Positions 8,542 through 20,190 of a DNA stretch of 51,210 nucleotides are shown here, one piece after another (position 1 is the stretch's first letter; each line of letters opens with the position of its first letter). The DNA lies in contig NZ_AUIJ01000019.1 in the NCBI RefSeq assembly GCF_000423645.1, positions 1-51,210 on the forward strand. The letters run 5' to 3'. Below the pieces are notes generated by a model. It worked only from the letters and a program-made list of their open reading frames with translations, had not been told where the DNA came from and did not search any database. Position numbers and translations under genes: made by a program. This DNA comes from Sediminimonas qiaohouensis DSM 21189. GTDB taxonomy: Bacteria > Pseudomonadota > Alphaproteobacteria > Rhodobacterales > Rhodobacteraceae.

Positions 8542-8946
8542 TCAGACCAAAAACGGCATCACTGCATCTATGAAGGCTGCAGGTTGAATGGGTTTGGCCA
8601 TATAGCAATCTCGGGGCACGCGCACGCCTTGGCCTTCCAACTCATCAAAGGTGGACGCAGACATGAGCATTATCTTGGTCGCGGAATTTATGTTGCGCGA
8701 GGCGCGCAAATGCCGAATCAGCTTGTCACCCGTCAATTCAGGGAGATTCTGATCCGTCACGATCAGATCAAAGTGCTGGGTGAGTGCCTGCATCAGAGCT
8801 TCTCGGCCATCGCCAACCAACACGATTTCTACGCCATCAAGGCCGTTCAAGAGATTTGTAAACAATTCACAAGTAATCTCATCGTCCTCGGCAATAAGGA
8901 CGCGCCGACGCGGTTCCTGATTGTTGGCCGCCAAACTCATATTCAT
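8542..8946 (-). CDS. Stand-alone receiver (CheY-like) response regulator
   Basis: A 134-residue single receiver domain. It has the acidic cluster EDD at residues 20-22, the phospho-acceptor Asp65 in LIVTDQNLPELTG, a Ser in the MSAS switch region and the conserved Lys in MAKPI. It has no output domain, so it probably works by protein contact or as a phosphate sink. It is on the same strand as the REC/GGDEF-like and HPt genes, about 110 bases upstream of them, and likely has its own promoter. Confidence 0.88.
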   Translation of the reverse strand: MNMSLAANNQEPRRRVLIAEDDEITCELFTNLLNGLDGVEIVLVGDGREALMQALTQHFDLIVTDQNLPELTGDKLIRHLRASRNINSATKIMLMSASTFDELEGQGVRVPRDCYMAKPIQPAAFIDAVMPFLV

Positions 8947-9060
8947 TAAACCATCCCCGGCCCATACGGCTACACAGCGCCTCAGGCTCCCCCACGAACA
9001 GAACTTTCAAGGCGATATGTAAATACGAAACTTATTGTATATTTTTGTGGCAAGACTATT

Positions 9061-9076
9061 GTCACTCAAATGTGAC
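9061..9076. repeat. Inverted repeat GTCAC-n6-GTGAC upstream of the receiver gene
   Basis: A perfect 5-base dyad with a 6-base spacer lies about 115 bases upstream of the stand-alone receiver start. Next to it, on the minus strand, is a TTGACC that could be a -35 element. The rest of 8947-9231 is AT-rich compared with its surroundings and shows no gene. The role as operator is inferred. Confidence 0.3.
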
Positions 9077-9231
9077 GCGGTCAACCTTTTTCAATTACCA
9101 CCCCACCTTCGGCCCCAAAATAACAAGGGGATCGGCGATCAGTCGTTGTAAATGCACTACGCCCAGGCGCCTTACGGTTGCCACACTGCAGCCACATTTG
9201 ACAAATCGAATACGTGCAAACCCTGCTCCGG

Positions 9232-10137
9232 TTACCAGGTATTTTGCCCCTTCTCAGAGAAGGCGTGCGCAAGGAAGTCTATAAACGCGCGCACCTTGGG
9301 TTGCGTGAAGCGTCCCGGCGGATAGACCGCGTAGATCCCCTGGGTTTCAACCGGAAGATCGGGTATCGCATCCTCGACCAAGCCGTCGCGCATAGCGTCG
9401 GAAAACAGGAAGCTTGGCAAATAAGCGATTCCCAACCCCGCAATGCAAGCATTGAGAAGCGATTGGCCGTCATTGACGCTCAGCCATCCCGCAGTCCGCA
9501 CTTGACGCTTCTCGCCCGATGGCGCGGTCAGCTTCCACAGGTTTCCCGTGGACTGGTTGGAATAATGCAGAAGCTTGTGATCGTTCAGATCATCGATCTT
9601 TTCCGGGCGACCGAATTTTTCGAGATAAGCCGGGCTTGCGATCATTCGCTTGTTCGTCTCGGTCAGCTTGCGCGCGCGCAGGCTGCTGTCTTCCAGCTCA
9701 CCGATTCGCACAGCCATATCAAAGCCTTCGCTGATCAGCTCCACATATCGATTGTTCAATACCATGTTGACCGTGATTTCAGGGAACTCTGCCAGGAACT
9801 CACCCAGAACTGGCGACAGGTGGTTGACCCCGAAGTCGGTCGCGACGCTGATCCGAAGCTGCCCCGACGGGTCGGATTGCATCGAACTGACCAAGGCGTC
9901 CGCCTCACCGGCGTCATTGAGAACGCGCCGCGCGCGATCATAATAGGCAAGGCCGATTTCTGTCGGGCTAACCCTCCGGGTGGTTCGGTTCAGCAGGCGC
10001 GCACCCAGACGGGCCTCAAGGCTGGACACATGCTTTGACACGGCAGACTTGGAAATCCCCATTTTCTTCGCGGCATCTGTAAACCCTCCTTGGTCAACAA
10101 CCGTTGCGAAGGCTTCCATTTCCGTCAGTCGATCCAT
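9232..10137 (-). CDS. LysR-family transcriptional regulator
   Basis: A 301-residue LysR-type regulator. The N-terminal winged helix-turn-helix covers about residues 1-60 (MEAFATVVDQGGFTDAAKKMGISKSAVSKHVSSLE), followed by the linker and a periplasmic-binding-like effector domain (about 90-295). It belongs to the CrgA/DmlR-like branch by its RRVSPTEIGLAYYDRARRVL pattern. It lies just downstream of fadH on the same strand, about 130 bases away, so it may have its own promoter. Whether it controls fadH is unknown. Confidence 0.9.
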   Translation of the reverse strand: MDRLTEMEAFATVVDQGGFTDAAKKMGISKSAVSKHVSSLEARLGARLLNRTTRRVSPTEIGLAYYDRARRVLNDAGEADALVSSMQSDPSGQLRISVATDFGVNHLSPVLGEFLAEFPEITVNMVLNNRYVELISEGFDMAVRIGELEDSSLRARKLTETNKRMIASPAYLEKFGRPEKIDDLNDHKLLHYSNQSTGNLWKLTAPSGEKRQVRTAGWLSVNDGQSLLNACIAGLGIAYLPSFLFSDAMRDGLVEDAIPDLPVETQGIYAVYPPGRFTQPKVRAFIDFLAHAFSEKGQNTW

Positions 10138-10268
10138 TACGCACTACCCTTTGCCTTTCCGGTTTCCCCCTTCATCTCCGGAAAATCGGGCAGCACTGCG
10201 GCATGAGGCAGACAATATCGCGGTATTCCATGAATCGTCACACCATGGGAAACAGCGTTCTGGGGCCT

Positions 10269-12362
<2,094 letters not shown>

Positions 12363-12385
12363 TCAACCACGAAACAACTCTGCGC

Positions 12386-12763
12386 CTAAGTGGTTTCCAG
12401 ACAGTGCCGCCTAAACGCTGATTTGAGCATATCCAACTCTTCGCGCAGCAGGTTCACCTCTGCGCGAATGTCATCGGCAAGGGCCTCGCCCGCAATGATG
12501 GTGAAGCTCCCCAATACCGCATCGTCATTCAGGTCACGAACGACGAAGGTTTGCACACCATCGCTGATCGCTTCGCGGGGGACAGGTACGCGCAATGCCC
12601 AGTGCGTCGCATCGGCCGAGCGCATCACCTCAACGCCCTCCACCCGGCGATCAAGGTGCGTAACCCCGATGTTCGGCGCCTCAGAGGTTGGATCAGACGT
12701 GGTTATCATCGCCTCCCAAACGCCCTCGAACAGCCGCGTTGCGGTTACTCTGAGATCACTCAT
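12386..12763 (-). CDS. Conserved hypothetical protein
   Basis: A 125-residue protein with no recognised domain. It is hydrophilic, with a beta-rich look in the first 90 residues (FEGVWEAMITT, HWALRVPVP, TFVVRDL) and a predicted amphipathic or coiled-coil C-terminus (DDIRAEVNLLREELDMLKSAF). There is no signal peptide. The start has a GGGAG ribosome site. It follows a second uncharacterised gene on the same strand after 48 bases and may be co-transcribed with it. Confidence 0.7.
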   Translation of the reverse strand: MSDLRVTATRLFEGVWEAMITTSDPTSEAPNIGVTHLDRRVEGVEVMRSADATHWALRVPVPREAISDGVQTFVVRDLNDDAVLGSFTIIAGEALADDIRAEVNLLREELDMLKSAFRRHCLETT

Positions 12764-12811
12764 CGAATCGTCTCCCTGTCGCGATCGAATGTCTGCCTGT
12801 CATGGTCGGCA

Positions 12812-13585
12812 TCACAACTCGGCTCGTGGGTAGCGGCAGAATGTCAGATCCCGCAAAACCACCTGGTTCATTTCCGGCCCTTCAAAGATCAGATCGACCC
12901 AGGCCCTCTCGACTCGCTTCTCGTTTAGGTTGGTATAGGCAAGATCGAACTCTACCATGATTTCTTCTTCGTTGAGCGGCAGCTCCCTGACGACCTGCTC
13001 GGTATTGGGGCCGTGCTTGATGTTGAGACGCGCGAAAATCTCGAGCGGGCTCTCCATTTCCACGATGACATCCAGGCGCAGAAGATGCTTACGCCGCAGG
13101 CCATCCACAGCCGCATGGGGCAAATCCACAACAAGCGACAAGAACGAGCCATCGAACTTGAACACGTCCATTCGCACACCATACGGCGCCAGATCGGATT
13201 CGCGCCTGTTGCGAAGCTGTCGCAGGGTCAGCTCGGACCGCTCACAATCATGGAAAAGCGTCACCTCGTCGCCCAGCATGGATTTGCTCTGAACCGAAGA
13301 CATCCCGGGAATCGGCAGCGGCCCACGCCAAAGCTGTGGCCGCCACGACCAATCCGTTCCCGGCGGACGGCGAAAAGCATTCGATCCGATCAGCGGCAAT
13401 GCCAACCTGTCGTCGGCGACGTGAATCAACTCATTGAGACGATGCCGCAATTGGCGCGCACGGTTTCGCTGCGCGCGCAAATACGGCAAGTCGGCTGTCG
13501 CGGCGATCTCGGCGGCGCGGGTCCAGCGACGTAACGCCCGGACGTGGGCAATCCTTCTGAAGACATCACTGCCCAGTTTTTTCAT
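12812..13585 (-). CDS. Conserved hypothetical protein
   Basis: A 257-residue protein I do not assign with certainty; it resembles uncharacterised proteins found across roseobacters (possibly DUF6478). The first 60 residues are basic and helical (RALRRWTRAAEIAATADLPYLRAQRNRARQ). The middle has GTDWSWRPQLWRGPL, and the rest looks beta-rich (MDVFKFDGSFLSLVVDLP, VERAWVDLIFEGPEMNQVVLRDL). No signal peptide or membrane helix is seen. It is followed on the same strand by the 125-residue unknown. Confidence 0.72.
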   Translation of the reverse strand: MKKLGSDVFRRIAHVRALRRWTRAAEIAATADLPYLRAQRNRARQLRHRLNELIHVADDRLALPLIGSNAFRRPPGTDWSWRPQLWRGPLPIPGMSSVQSKSMLGDEVTLFHDCERSELTLRQLRNRRESDLAPYGVRMDVFKFDGSFLSLVVDLPHAAVDGLRRKHLLRLDVIVEMESPLEIFARLNIKHGPNTEQVVRELPLNEEEIMVEFDLAYTNLNEKRVERAWVDLIFEGPEMNQVVLRDLTFCRYPRAEL

Positions 13586-13636
13586 TGCGATACGATCCCG
13601 CTTGCCTGCTTGGCCTTAGTCATACCTCAAGAATGA

Positions 13637-14386
13637 TCAATTGAACAAACGCCCAATCAACTTTTTCAAACCGCCCGTTTCGGCACTTTCTTGTTCACTT
13701 GCGGGGACGGGCGGATTGTCCGCTGAATTTGTCGGGGGGGCGAGCGCATCATCGGCGGGCGGCTGCTCGGGGCTGGCATCTCGTATCCGGCGGGCCAAGG
13801 CCCGGATCAGGGCCTCGCCACCTTCGCCGCTGACATTGCTATCTCGCGCACCATAGGCGGCCAAGCCAACAATGTGTCCGTTGACCGTCATGATGCCGCG
13901 CCAGTGGCGGCTGTCACCGCTGCGCGTCAGGCGCTTCGCACTTTCGACCTGGAACAAGCTGAGGTTCGGCTCTTCGATGCGCGATAGAACACGCTCGGCG
14001 CCAAGTGATTGGACAAGTTCATCGCCCTTGGGCTGCCCCTCCGGTGCGTCAGTCCCCGAAACCGATACGGTCATGATCGCCGGCGCAACCGGCAGCCCCG
14101 CCTCTTGCCCAGTCAGCAGATCACACCGACCAATCAGAATGAAGGCATCGCGTCCCTCATCCTCGATGCTGCTTGGCTCGATGCAATACCCTACCGGCGC
14201 AGGCACAATCACGGCGCCATTCACCAATTGCGCCTGCCGTATGGCCGGTGCTGGCTTTTCACTGCCAAGGCTCAAGCAGCCAGCCACCGCCACCAATATC
14301 AGGCACAGGGCCGCGATGCGGACAGCGCCGCAGCGCGTGCCCCAACTCCAACCCTGCCGTGGCGCATCAGAGGTCCATGTAGACAT
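13637..14386 (-). CDS. Putative lipoprotein
   Basis: A 249-residue predicted lipoprotein of unknown function. The chosen ATG at 14386 gives a signal with arginine, a hydrophobic stretch ([12 protein letters not shown]) and a lipobox with Cys37. It overlaps the last 20 bases of ilvD, so translation may be coupled. The frame runs further upstream, but that part lies inside ilvD and was rejected. The mature protein contains two further cysteines ([15 protein letters not shown]) that could form a disulfide. It ends in a Pro/Ala-rich acidic linker and a short basic tail ([12 protein letters not shown]). Confidence 0.72.
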   Translation of the reverse strand: MSTWTSDAPRQGWSWGTRCGAVRIAALCLILVAVAGCLSLGSEKPAPAIRQAQLVNGAVIVPAPVGYCIEPSSIEDEGRDAFILIGRCDLLTGQEAGLPVAPAIMTVSVSGTDAPEGQPKGDELVQSLGAERVLSRIEEPNLSLFQVESAKRLTRSGDSRHWRGIMTVNGHIVGLAAYGARDSNVSGEGGEALIRALARRIRDASPEQPPADDALAPPTNSADNPPVPASEQESAETGGLKKLIGRLFN

Positions 14387-16124
14387 GCTTTTCGGCCTTG
14401 CCACCCGGGTGAGTGACCGCGCCCTTGTATGTCTCACCAACTTGCTGCGCATATTTCCACAGCGCACCGCTCGCATACATCGTGGGGCGCGGCCCCGGCC
14501 ACTCGGCCTTGCGTGCGCCAAGCTCATCATCGGAAAGGTCCACGCTCAATTCGCCGGTGATGGCATTGATCGTGATCACGTCGCCATTCTTGAGAAGGGC
14601 AATCGGGCCGCCATGCGCCGCCTCGGGTCCGACATGGCCCACGCAGAAACCCCGCGTCGCACCGGAAAAGCGGCCATCGGTGATAAGCGCCACCTTCTTG
14701 CCCATGCCCTGCCCCGACAGGGCGGCGGTCGTTGCCAGCATTTCGCGCATGCCGGGTCCGCCAGCGGGGCCTTCGTTGCGGATCACGATGACTTCGCCCT
14801 CTTCGTATTCGCGTGCCTGCACGGCGGCAAAGGCTTCTTCCTCATTCTCGAACACACGAGCCGGGCCGGTGAATACCTGGTTTTCCTCGGCGATACCTGC
14901 GACTTTGACGATGGCCCCCGTTGGCGCAAGATTGCCCTTCAGACCGACGACCCCCCCGGTTTTCGTGATCGGGTTGTCGATGGGATAAATCACTTTGCCA
15001 TCCGCCTCACGGTCGATCAGCGCCAGTTCCTCGCCAATGCTCCGGCCGCTTGCGGTCATGCAATCCTCGTGGATCAATCCGGCCTTTCGCAACTCCTTCA
15101 TGACAACAGGCACGCCGCCTGCCTCGTAAAGATCTTTGGCGACGAACTGCCCACCCGGCTTCAGATCAACGAAATAGGGCGTGTCACGGAAGATGTCGCA
15201 GACATCCTCAAGGTAGAACTCGATCCCGGCCTCGTGCGCGATCGCGGGCAAATGAAGGCCGGCATTGGTGGATCCACCCGTGCACGCCACGACGCGCGCC
15301 GCGTTTTCAAGCGACTTGCGTGTGACCACGTCGCGCGCGCGAATGTTCTGCTCGATCAGGTTCATCACGGCGCGGCCCGAGGCCTCGCCGTATTGGTCGC
15401 GGCTTTCATAGGGCGCGGGCATGCCCGAGCTATTCATCAGGGCAAGCCCGATCGCCTCGGATACGCATGCCATGGTGTTGGCGGTGAACTGCCCGCCGCA
15501 GGCACCCGAGGATGGGCAGGCCACGCGCTCGAGCACGTCCAGCGCCTTGTCGGACATCGTGCCGTTCTGGTGTCGGCCGACCGCCTCGAACATGTCCTGC
15601 ACCGTTAAATCGCGCGTGCGGAAATCCTCGGGGATCTCATCGATCTGGGGGGCCCGGCCCGGCAGGATGGAGCCGCCGTAAATAAAGACGGAGGGCGTAT
15701 TCAACCGCACCATCGCCATCATCATACCCGGCAGTGATTTATCGCAGCCCGCCAGCCCGACAATGGCGTCGTAGCAATGGCCACGCATCGTAAGCTCAAC
15801 CGTGTCCGCGATCGCCTCGCGCGATGCAAGCGAAGAGCGCATCCCCTCGTGCCCCATGGCGATGCCGTCGGTCACCGTGATGGTCGTGAACTCACGCGGG
15901 GTGCCATGAGACTCTTTGACACCCGATTTGACCGCCTGCGCCTGACGGCTAAGCGCGATATTGCACGGCGCGGCTTCGTTCCAGCAAGTCGCCACACCGA
16001 CGAGCGGTTGATGGATCTCCTGCTCGCTGATGCCCATGGCATAAAGGTACGACCGATGCGGCGCGCGCGCGGGCCCTTCCGTGACATAGCGGCTGGGCAG
16101 TTTGGATTTGTCGAATTTCGTCAT
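14367..16124 (-). CDS. ilvD: Dihydroxy-acid dehydratase
   Basis: A 585-residue enzyme that dehydrates 2,3-dihydroxy-3-methyl acids to 2-keto acids in valine, leucine and isoleucine synthesis. It is an IlvD/Edd family member with an Fe-S cofactor. Candidate cluster ligands are Cys54 (AAPCN), Cys127 (AGCDKS) and Cys209 (SSGACGG). It also has [11 protein letters not shown] and a C-terminal [10 protein letters not shown] motif. The start at 16124 has a GGGAGG ribosome site, and an upstream extension to 16220 lacks homology. The lipoprotein gene overlaps its 3' end. Its promoter must lie in the 165 bases shared with the divergent CPBP gene. Confidence 0.97.
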   Translation of the reverse strand: MTKFDKSKLPSRYVTEGPARAPHRSYLYAMGISEQEIHQPLVGVATCWNEAAPCNIALSRQAQAVKSGVKESHGTPREFTTITVTDGIAMGHEGMRSSLASREAIADTVELTMRGHCYDAIVGLAGCDKSLPGMMMAMVRLNTPSVFIYGGSILPGRAPQIDEIPEDFRTRDLTVQDMFEAVGRHQNGTMSDKALDVLERVACPSSGACGGQFTANTMACVSEAIGLALMNSSGMPAPYESRDQYGEASGRAVMNLIEQNIRARDVVTRKSLENAARVVACTGGSTNAGLHLPAIAHEAGIEFYLEDVCDIFRDTPYFVDLKPGGQFVAKDLYEAGGVPVVMKELRKAGLIHEDCMTASGRSIGEELALIDREADGKVIYPIDNPITKTGGVVGLKGNLAPTGAIVKVAGIAEENQVFTGPARVFENEEEAFAAVQAREYEEGEVIVIRNEGPAGGPGMREMLATTAALSGQGMGKKVALITDGRFSGATRGFCVGHVGPEAAHGGPIALLKNGDVITINAITGELSVDLSDDELGARKAEWPGPRPTMYASGALWKYAQQVGETYKGAVTHPGGKAEKHVYMDL

Positions 16125-16289
16125 CACGGCCTCCCGGGAAAGATAGTTGCGATCAGGGATAATGAACGTACCTGAAAGGCACAAGGGAGATTGCGCCGCA
16201 CCCCCCCCGGTACTGTTCAAACTGCTTGCGCCCCACTACGTCTGGCGAACCAGAAGCTATCTGCTGTCAAATGCCAAAGGTTGCCGTCC

Positions 16290-17177
16290 ATGTCATACCG
16301 CGCACACGACGCGTTCGTCGCGCCCGCCCGCCCCCGATCCGAGGTTTGGCGGCTTTGTCTTGGGCTGGTACTTATGGCGGTGATCGTCTTTGGCCTCGGA
16401 TGGGCCATCCAGGCATTCGCGATGGCGATCCTTGGGGATCAAGCCTACTTGGATTTCCGAAGCGCAATTACATCGGCGCGCAATCCCGCTGGTGCACTAT
16501 ACCTGCTGATGTCACTCGGGCTTCTGATAATTGCCGCCGCGATGGTCGCCAACCAATTGCACGGTCGCGGCCTGCTTAGCCTGATAGGCCCGATACCGCG
16601 CGCGATGAAGCAGTTCCGCAGGGTCTTGGCCTATCTTGTGGCTCTTTACGCCATCGTCTGGATACTCCCGCCATCAGAGTTCCCCGTTGCGCTGGAGCAA
16701 GCCACACCGCTGGCGACATGGTTGCAACTCCTGCCGCTGTCGCTTTTGACCGTCTTCATTCAAACCTCGGCAGAAGAGATCGTATTTCGCGGCTATTTGC
16801 AGCAGCAGCTTGCAGCCCGCTTCAACCATCCGATCATATGGATTACCGGACCGGCGGTATTGTTTGCCGCGTTGCACTATCGGCCGGATATCGGCTCGGC
16901 CGGGTGGCTGTTCATGATCTGGGCCGGGCTATTCTCGGTCATAGCATCGGACATTACTGCGCGCGCTGGCACCCTCGGCCCGGCGATCGCGCTACATTTC
17001 GCATCGAATACTGCCGCGATTCTTGTCGTGTCGGGCGATCCGGACCTGACCGGCCTTGCCCTTTGGAGGCTACAGCTTGATCTGTCGGATCCATCCATTC
17101 TGTGGTCGGTGATGAGCGTTGACCTGGGAATGCTCGTTCTCGCGTGGCTGGTTGCGCGACTGGCTTTGCGGCGTTGA
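16290..17177 (+). CDS. CPBP-family intramembrane glutamic endopeptidase
   Basis: A 295-residue polytopic membrane protein of the CPBP (Abi/CAAX protease-like) family. Signature motifs: EEIVFRG, with the paired Glu and the Arg; FAALHY, with the conserved His; and a C-terminal ALHFASNT with a second His. There are seven or eight hydrophobic segments. Start ATG 16290 begins MSYRAHDAF; earlier starts give non-homologous sequence. It is divergent from ilvD and 66 bases before accD on the same strand, so it may share transcription with accD-folC. Substrates of bacterial CPBP proteins are mostly unknown. Confidence 0.85.
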   Translation: MSYRAHDAFVAPARPRSEVWRLCLGLVLMAVIVFGLGWAIQAFAMAILGDQAYLDFRSAITSARNPAGALYLLMSLGLLIIAAAMVANQLHGRGLLSLIGPIPRAMKQFRRVLAYLVALYAIVWILPPSEFPVALEQATPLATWLQLLPLSLLTVFIQTSAEEIVFRGYLQQQLAARFNHPIIWITGPAVLFAALHYRPDIGSAGWLFMIWAGLFSVIASDITARAGTLGPAIALHFASNTAAILVVSGDPDLTGLALWRLQLDLSDPSILWSVMSVDLGMLVLAWLVARLALRR

Positions 17178-17243
17178 TTGCAATTCATTCGCTGTCCGCT
17201 TATCTGATGGGGCAGCAGCGAACACCGAAAAGGCCCGGCGCCA

Positions 17244-18200
17244 ATGAACTGGATTTCCAACTACGTCCGCCCCCGGATCAACTCGATATTCTCGCGCCGC
17301 GAGGTGCCGGAAAACCTTTGGTCGAAATGCGACGAATGCGGCACGATGCTGTTTCACCGCGAGTTGAAAGACAATCTGAACGTCTGCACGAATTGCGGTC
17401 ATCACATGGCGATCACGCCCCGTGCCCGGTTTGCAGCACTCTTCGATGGCGGCGCATTCGCCACGGTCAAGGTGCCCGAGCCGATGGCCGATCCGCTCCA
17501 CTTTCGCGATCAGAAGAAGTACCCCGACCGTCTGCGCGCCGCGCAAAAGACCACCGGCGAGAAAGAGGCGATGCTGGTCGCGACGGGCGAAATTGGCCGC
17601 ACGCCCATCGTCGCAGCGGCGCAGGACTTCAGCTTCATGGGCGGGTCGATGGGAATGTATGTCGGCAACGCGATCATTGCCGCCGCCGAACAGGCCGTTA
17701 AACTCAAACGCCCGCTGATCCTGTTCTCCGCAGCCGGTGGAGCGCGGATGCAGGAAGGCATCCTGAGCCTGATGCAAATGCCGCGCACGACGGTCGCAGT
17801 TCAGATGCTCAAGGAGGCGGGTTTGCCCTATATCGTGGTGCTGACCCATCCCACCACCGGCGGCGTCACTGCATCCTACGCCATGCTGGGCGATGTCCAT
17901 ATCGCCGAACCGAACGCGCTTATTTGCTTTGCCGGTCCGCGCGTGATCGAGCAGACGATCCGGGAAAAGCTGCCCGAAGGGTTTCAGCGCGCCGAATATC
18001 TTCTGGATCACGGCATGCTGGATCGGGTCACGCCGCGCACGGAGATGCGTGAAGAACTGATCACGATCACCCGCATGCTGATGGGACTGCCGCCCGCGGT
18101 GCGCGGCGACCTGCCCGCCCCTGCGCCGGGTGCGGAGGCAGCGACCGAGGATGAGAACACCAAGGCCGAAAACCCCGCCACCGAGACGCCAAAGAAATGA
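17244..18200 (+). CDS. accD: Acetyl-CoA carboxylase carboxyltransferase subunit beta
   Basis: A 318-residue beta subunit of the carboxyltransferase that makes malonyl-CoA in fatty acid synthesis, working with AccA. The N-terminal four-Cys zinc ribbon is Cys29, Cys32, Cys48 and Cys51. The crotonase-fold core includes [25 protein letters not shown] and [13 protein letters not shown] roughly 35-residue acidic, Pro/Ala/Glu-rich tail is additional to the core. Its stop overlaps the folC start by 4 bases, the usual accD-folC pair. Confidence 0.97.
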   Translation: MNWISNYVRPRINSIFSRREVPENLWSKCDECGTMLFHRELKDNLNVCTNCGHHMAITPRARFAALFDGGAFATVKVPEPMADPLHFRDQKKYPDRLRAAQKTTGEKEAMLVATGEIGRTPIVAAAQDFSFMGGSMGMYVGNAIIAAAEQAVKLKRPLILFSAAGGARMQEGILSLMQMPRTTVAVQMLKEAGLPYIVVLTHPTTGGVTASYAMLGDVHIAEPNALICFAGPRVIEQTIREKLPEGFQRAEYLLDHGMLDRVTPRTEMREELITITRMLMGLPPAVRGDLPAPAPGAEAATEDENTKAENPATETPKK

Positions 18201-19471
18201 CGGCGCAGACATCGGACGTCATCCTGGAACGGATGATGGCACTGCACCCCAAGGTCATAGACCTGACACTGGACCGCGTTTGGCGACTGCTGGCTGCGCT
18301 GGATCATCCCGAACAAGCCTTGCCGCCGGTGATTCACATCGCAGGAACAAATGGTAAGGGCAGCACATTGGCGATGCTGCGGGCCGGGCTGGAGGCCGCC
18401 GGCAACCGCGTCCATGCCTACACGTCCCCGCATCTGGCCCGCTTTCACGAGCGCATCCGCCTTGCCGGCAACCTGATTTCCGAGGACGCCCTGAGCGCGG
18501 TTCTGGACGAATGTCACGCCGCCAATGGCGATCAACCGATCACGTATTTCGAAATCACCACATGCGCCGCAATCGTGGCCTTTGCGCGTACCGCTGCGGA
18601 TTACACATTGCTTGAGGTGGGGCTGGGCGGACGACTCGATGCGACCAACGTTGTCGAGCACCCCGCACTTTGCGTCATCACCCCTGTATCGATCGACCAT
18701 GAATCGTTTCTTGGCGATACTCTGGAAAAGATCGCCGCCGAGAAGGCCGGCATCATTAAGCGCGGCGTTCCCTGTGTCGTCGGGCCGCAACCCGATGCTG
18801 CGCTGGCGGTGATCGAAGATACCGCGGCCCGGCTCGGTGCGCCGTTGATGACGCATGGACAGCACTGGCACGCGTGGGAAGAGCGCGGGCGCATGGTGTA
18901 CCAGGACGAGACCGGGCTGCTGGACTTGCCGTTGCCAAACCTGCCGGGCGCACACCAGATACAAAACGCGGGCGCCGCACTTGCCGCGCTTCGCCATTTG
19001 CAAAAAGGCTTTGATGCCTATGACGCGGCCATGACGCGCGCGCATTGGCCCGCGCGCATGCAAAGGCTGCACCACGGTCCGTTGGCGCAAATCGCACCGC
19101 AGGCCGAGCTGTGGTTGGACGGCGGCCACAACCCTGCCGCCGGTCAGGCACTGGCCGCTCACCTTGCCAGCCTTCAGCGGCGGCCGACGCATTTGATTTG
19201 CGGTATGCTGAATACCAAGGACATTGGCGGTTACCTGCGGCCGCTCGCGGCAAAGACCGAAAACCTGACGGCGGTGCCAATACCGGGAGAGGCCAACACC
19301 CTTCCAGCAAGTGAAACAGCCACAGCGGCACAGGCTGCGGGCATGACGGCGGACACGGCCGACAGCGTCGAGGATGCCCTCGCCGCGATCATCGCACACA
19401 CGCCTCATGCGCGCGTTCTGATCTGCGGGTCACTATATTTGGCCGGGCGCGTCTTGCGCGACAACGGCTAG
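18197..19471 (+). CDS. folC: Bifunctional folylpolyglutamate synthase/dihydrofolate synthase
   Basis: A 424-residue ATP-dependent ligase of the Mur ligase superfamily. It adds glutamate to dihydropteroate and to folates. It shows the P-loop GTNGKGS (residues 50-56), [39 protein letters not shown] and the C-terminal [13 protein letters not shown]. It overlaps accD by 4 bases, which suggests translational coupling. A terminator follows about 100 bases after the stop. Confidence 0.95.
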   Translation: MTAQTSDVILERMMALHPKVIDLTLDRVWRLLAALDHPEQALPPVIHIAGTNGKGSTLAMLRAGLEAAGNRVHAYTSPHLARFHERIRLAGNLISEDALSAVLDECHAANGDQPITYFEITTCAAIVAFARTAADYTLLEVGLGGRLDATNVVEHPALCVITPVSIDHESFLGDTLEKIAAEKAGIIKRGVPCVVGPQPDAALAVIEDTAARLGAPLMTHGQHWHAWEERGRMVYQDETGLLDLPLPNLPGAHQIQNAGAALAALRHLQKGFDAYDAAMTRAHWPARMQRLHHGPLAQIAPQAELWLDGGHNPAAGQALAAHLASLQRRPTHLICGMLNTKDIGGYLRPLAAKTENLTAVPIPGEANTLPASETATAAQAAGMTADTADSVEDALAAIIAHTPHARVLICGSLYLAGRVLRDNG

Positions 19472-19510
19472 ATTCAGGCGCGCGCGGGGCCTAGAGCGAA
19501 TCACTGGCTA

Positions 19511-19540
19511 TTGACTGATTCGAATCATTCTGACTATGAT
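19511..19540 (+). promoter_or_regulatory. Candidate promoter with three GANTC (CcrM) sites
   Basis: TTGACT (19511-19516) and TATGAT (19535-19540), spaced by 18 bases, form a good sigma-70-type pair. It overlaps the palindrome TGATTCGAATCA (19516-19527) and a second TGATTCGAAT (19537-19546), 21 bases apart. This places GANTC sites at 19517, 19522 and 19538. GANTC is the CcrM methylation site of alphaproteobacteria, so methylation control is plausible. No open reading frame follows before the terminator at 19576. Confidence 0.45.
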
Positions 19541-19575
19541 TCGAATAACCGGTAAGGCAGGCAGGAAACGATTGA

Positions 19576-19603
19576 GGGGCCGATCCAACGGCCCCCTTTC
19601 TTT
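19576..19603 (+). terminator. Rho-independent terminator downstream of folC
   Basis: The stem GGGGCCG (19576-19582) pairs with CGGCCCC (19589-19595) around the loop ATCCAA, and is followed by CTTTCTTT. It can end accD-folC transcription and also any transcript from the promoter candidate 35 bases upstream. The tail on the other strand is not T-rich, so it is mainly a plus-strand terminator. Confidence 0.85.
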
Positions 19604-19620
19604 GGCCTACCGACAGCCGC

Positions 19621-20103
19621 TCACCCACGCAGCCCGGTTTCGCGCAACATGCCGCGCTTTTTGGCCTCGTAGTAGTAGCCGCGCGCGTACCACATAACCG
19701 CGGCGTCCTGGTCCCCGTCCGACACCAGCCACGCGCCGCGCAAGTATTTCACCGCATATTTCAGGTTGGTTTCCGCATCAAGCAACCCCTCGGGCGATCC
19801 GCGATAGCCCATCGTTCGCGCCGTTTGCGGCAGGATCTGCATAAGCCCGTAATAGGGACCGTTGCGCGCATGGGGACGGTGGGTGCTTTCGCGCACGACG
19901 ACGCGCTGCACCAACGACACGGGCACGTCGTACTTGCGCGCGTATTTCTTGATCAATGCGCGCAGCTCGGGGGTCTCGTTGGGATACAGCGGCGTTGACC
20001 GGGTGCTGCTCACCGCCCCTTGAGGTTCGCGGACACTACAGGCAGCGGGCGCCATAAGGAGAGCGATCAGAACAGCGCGGCGGGAAAGGCAGGTAGCGGG
20101 CAT
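19621..20103 (-). CDS. Lytic transglycosylase, SLT-domain lipoprotein
   Basis: A 160-residue peptidoglycan lytic transglycosylase that cleaves MurNAc-GlcNAc bonds. The start at ATG 20103 has a GAGGAG ribosome site 8 bases upstream and yields a lipoprotein signal (LIALLMAPAAC, Cys22), so it is probably anchored in the outer membrane. The SLT core holds catalytic Glu72 in VVRES, followed by the YYGLMQI substrate-binding motif, a TARTMGYRG segment and repeated YAV/YARGYYYEAKK tyrosines. It is convergent with folC. The minimal single-domain size is usual for small roseobacter SLT proteins. Confidence 0.88.
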   Translation of the reverse strand: MPATCLSRRAVLIALLMAPAACSVREPQGAVSSTRSTPLYPNETPELRALIKKYARKYDVPVSLVQRVVVRESTHRPHARNGPYYGLMQILPQTARTMGYRGSPEGLLDAETNLKYAVKYLRGAWLVSDGDQDAAVMWYARGYYYEAKKRGMLRETGLRG

Positions 20104-20190
20104 TGTTTGGCTCCTCAATTCCAGCCCTTGATACTCGCGGACGAGGGCGGCGCAAATGATTAGCCGAGAGGAGCGCGGATTGCCGCCTAT

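Noticed and set aside
13872-15608. A 578-codon open frame on the plus strand opposite the lipoprotein gene and ilvD
   Set aside because: It is antisense to well-supported genes, and its translation has the Arg/His-rich, low-complexity look of a shadow frame in GC-rich DNA.
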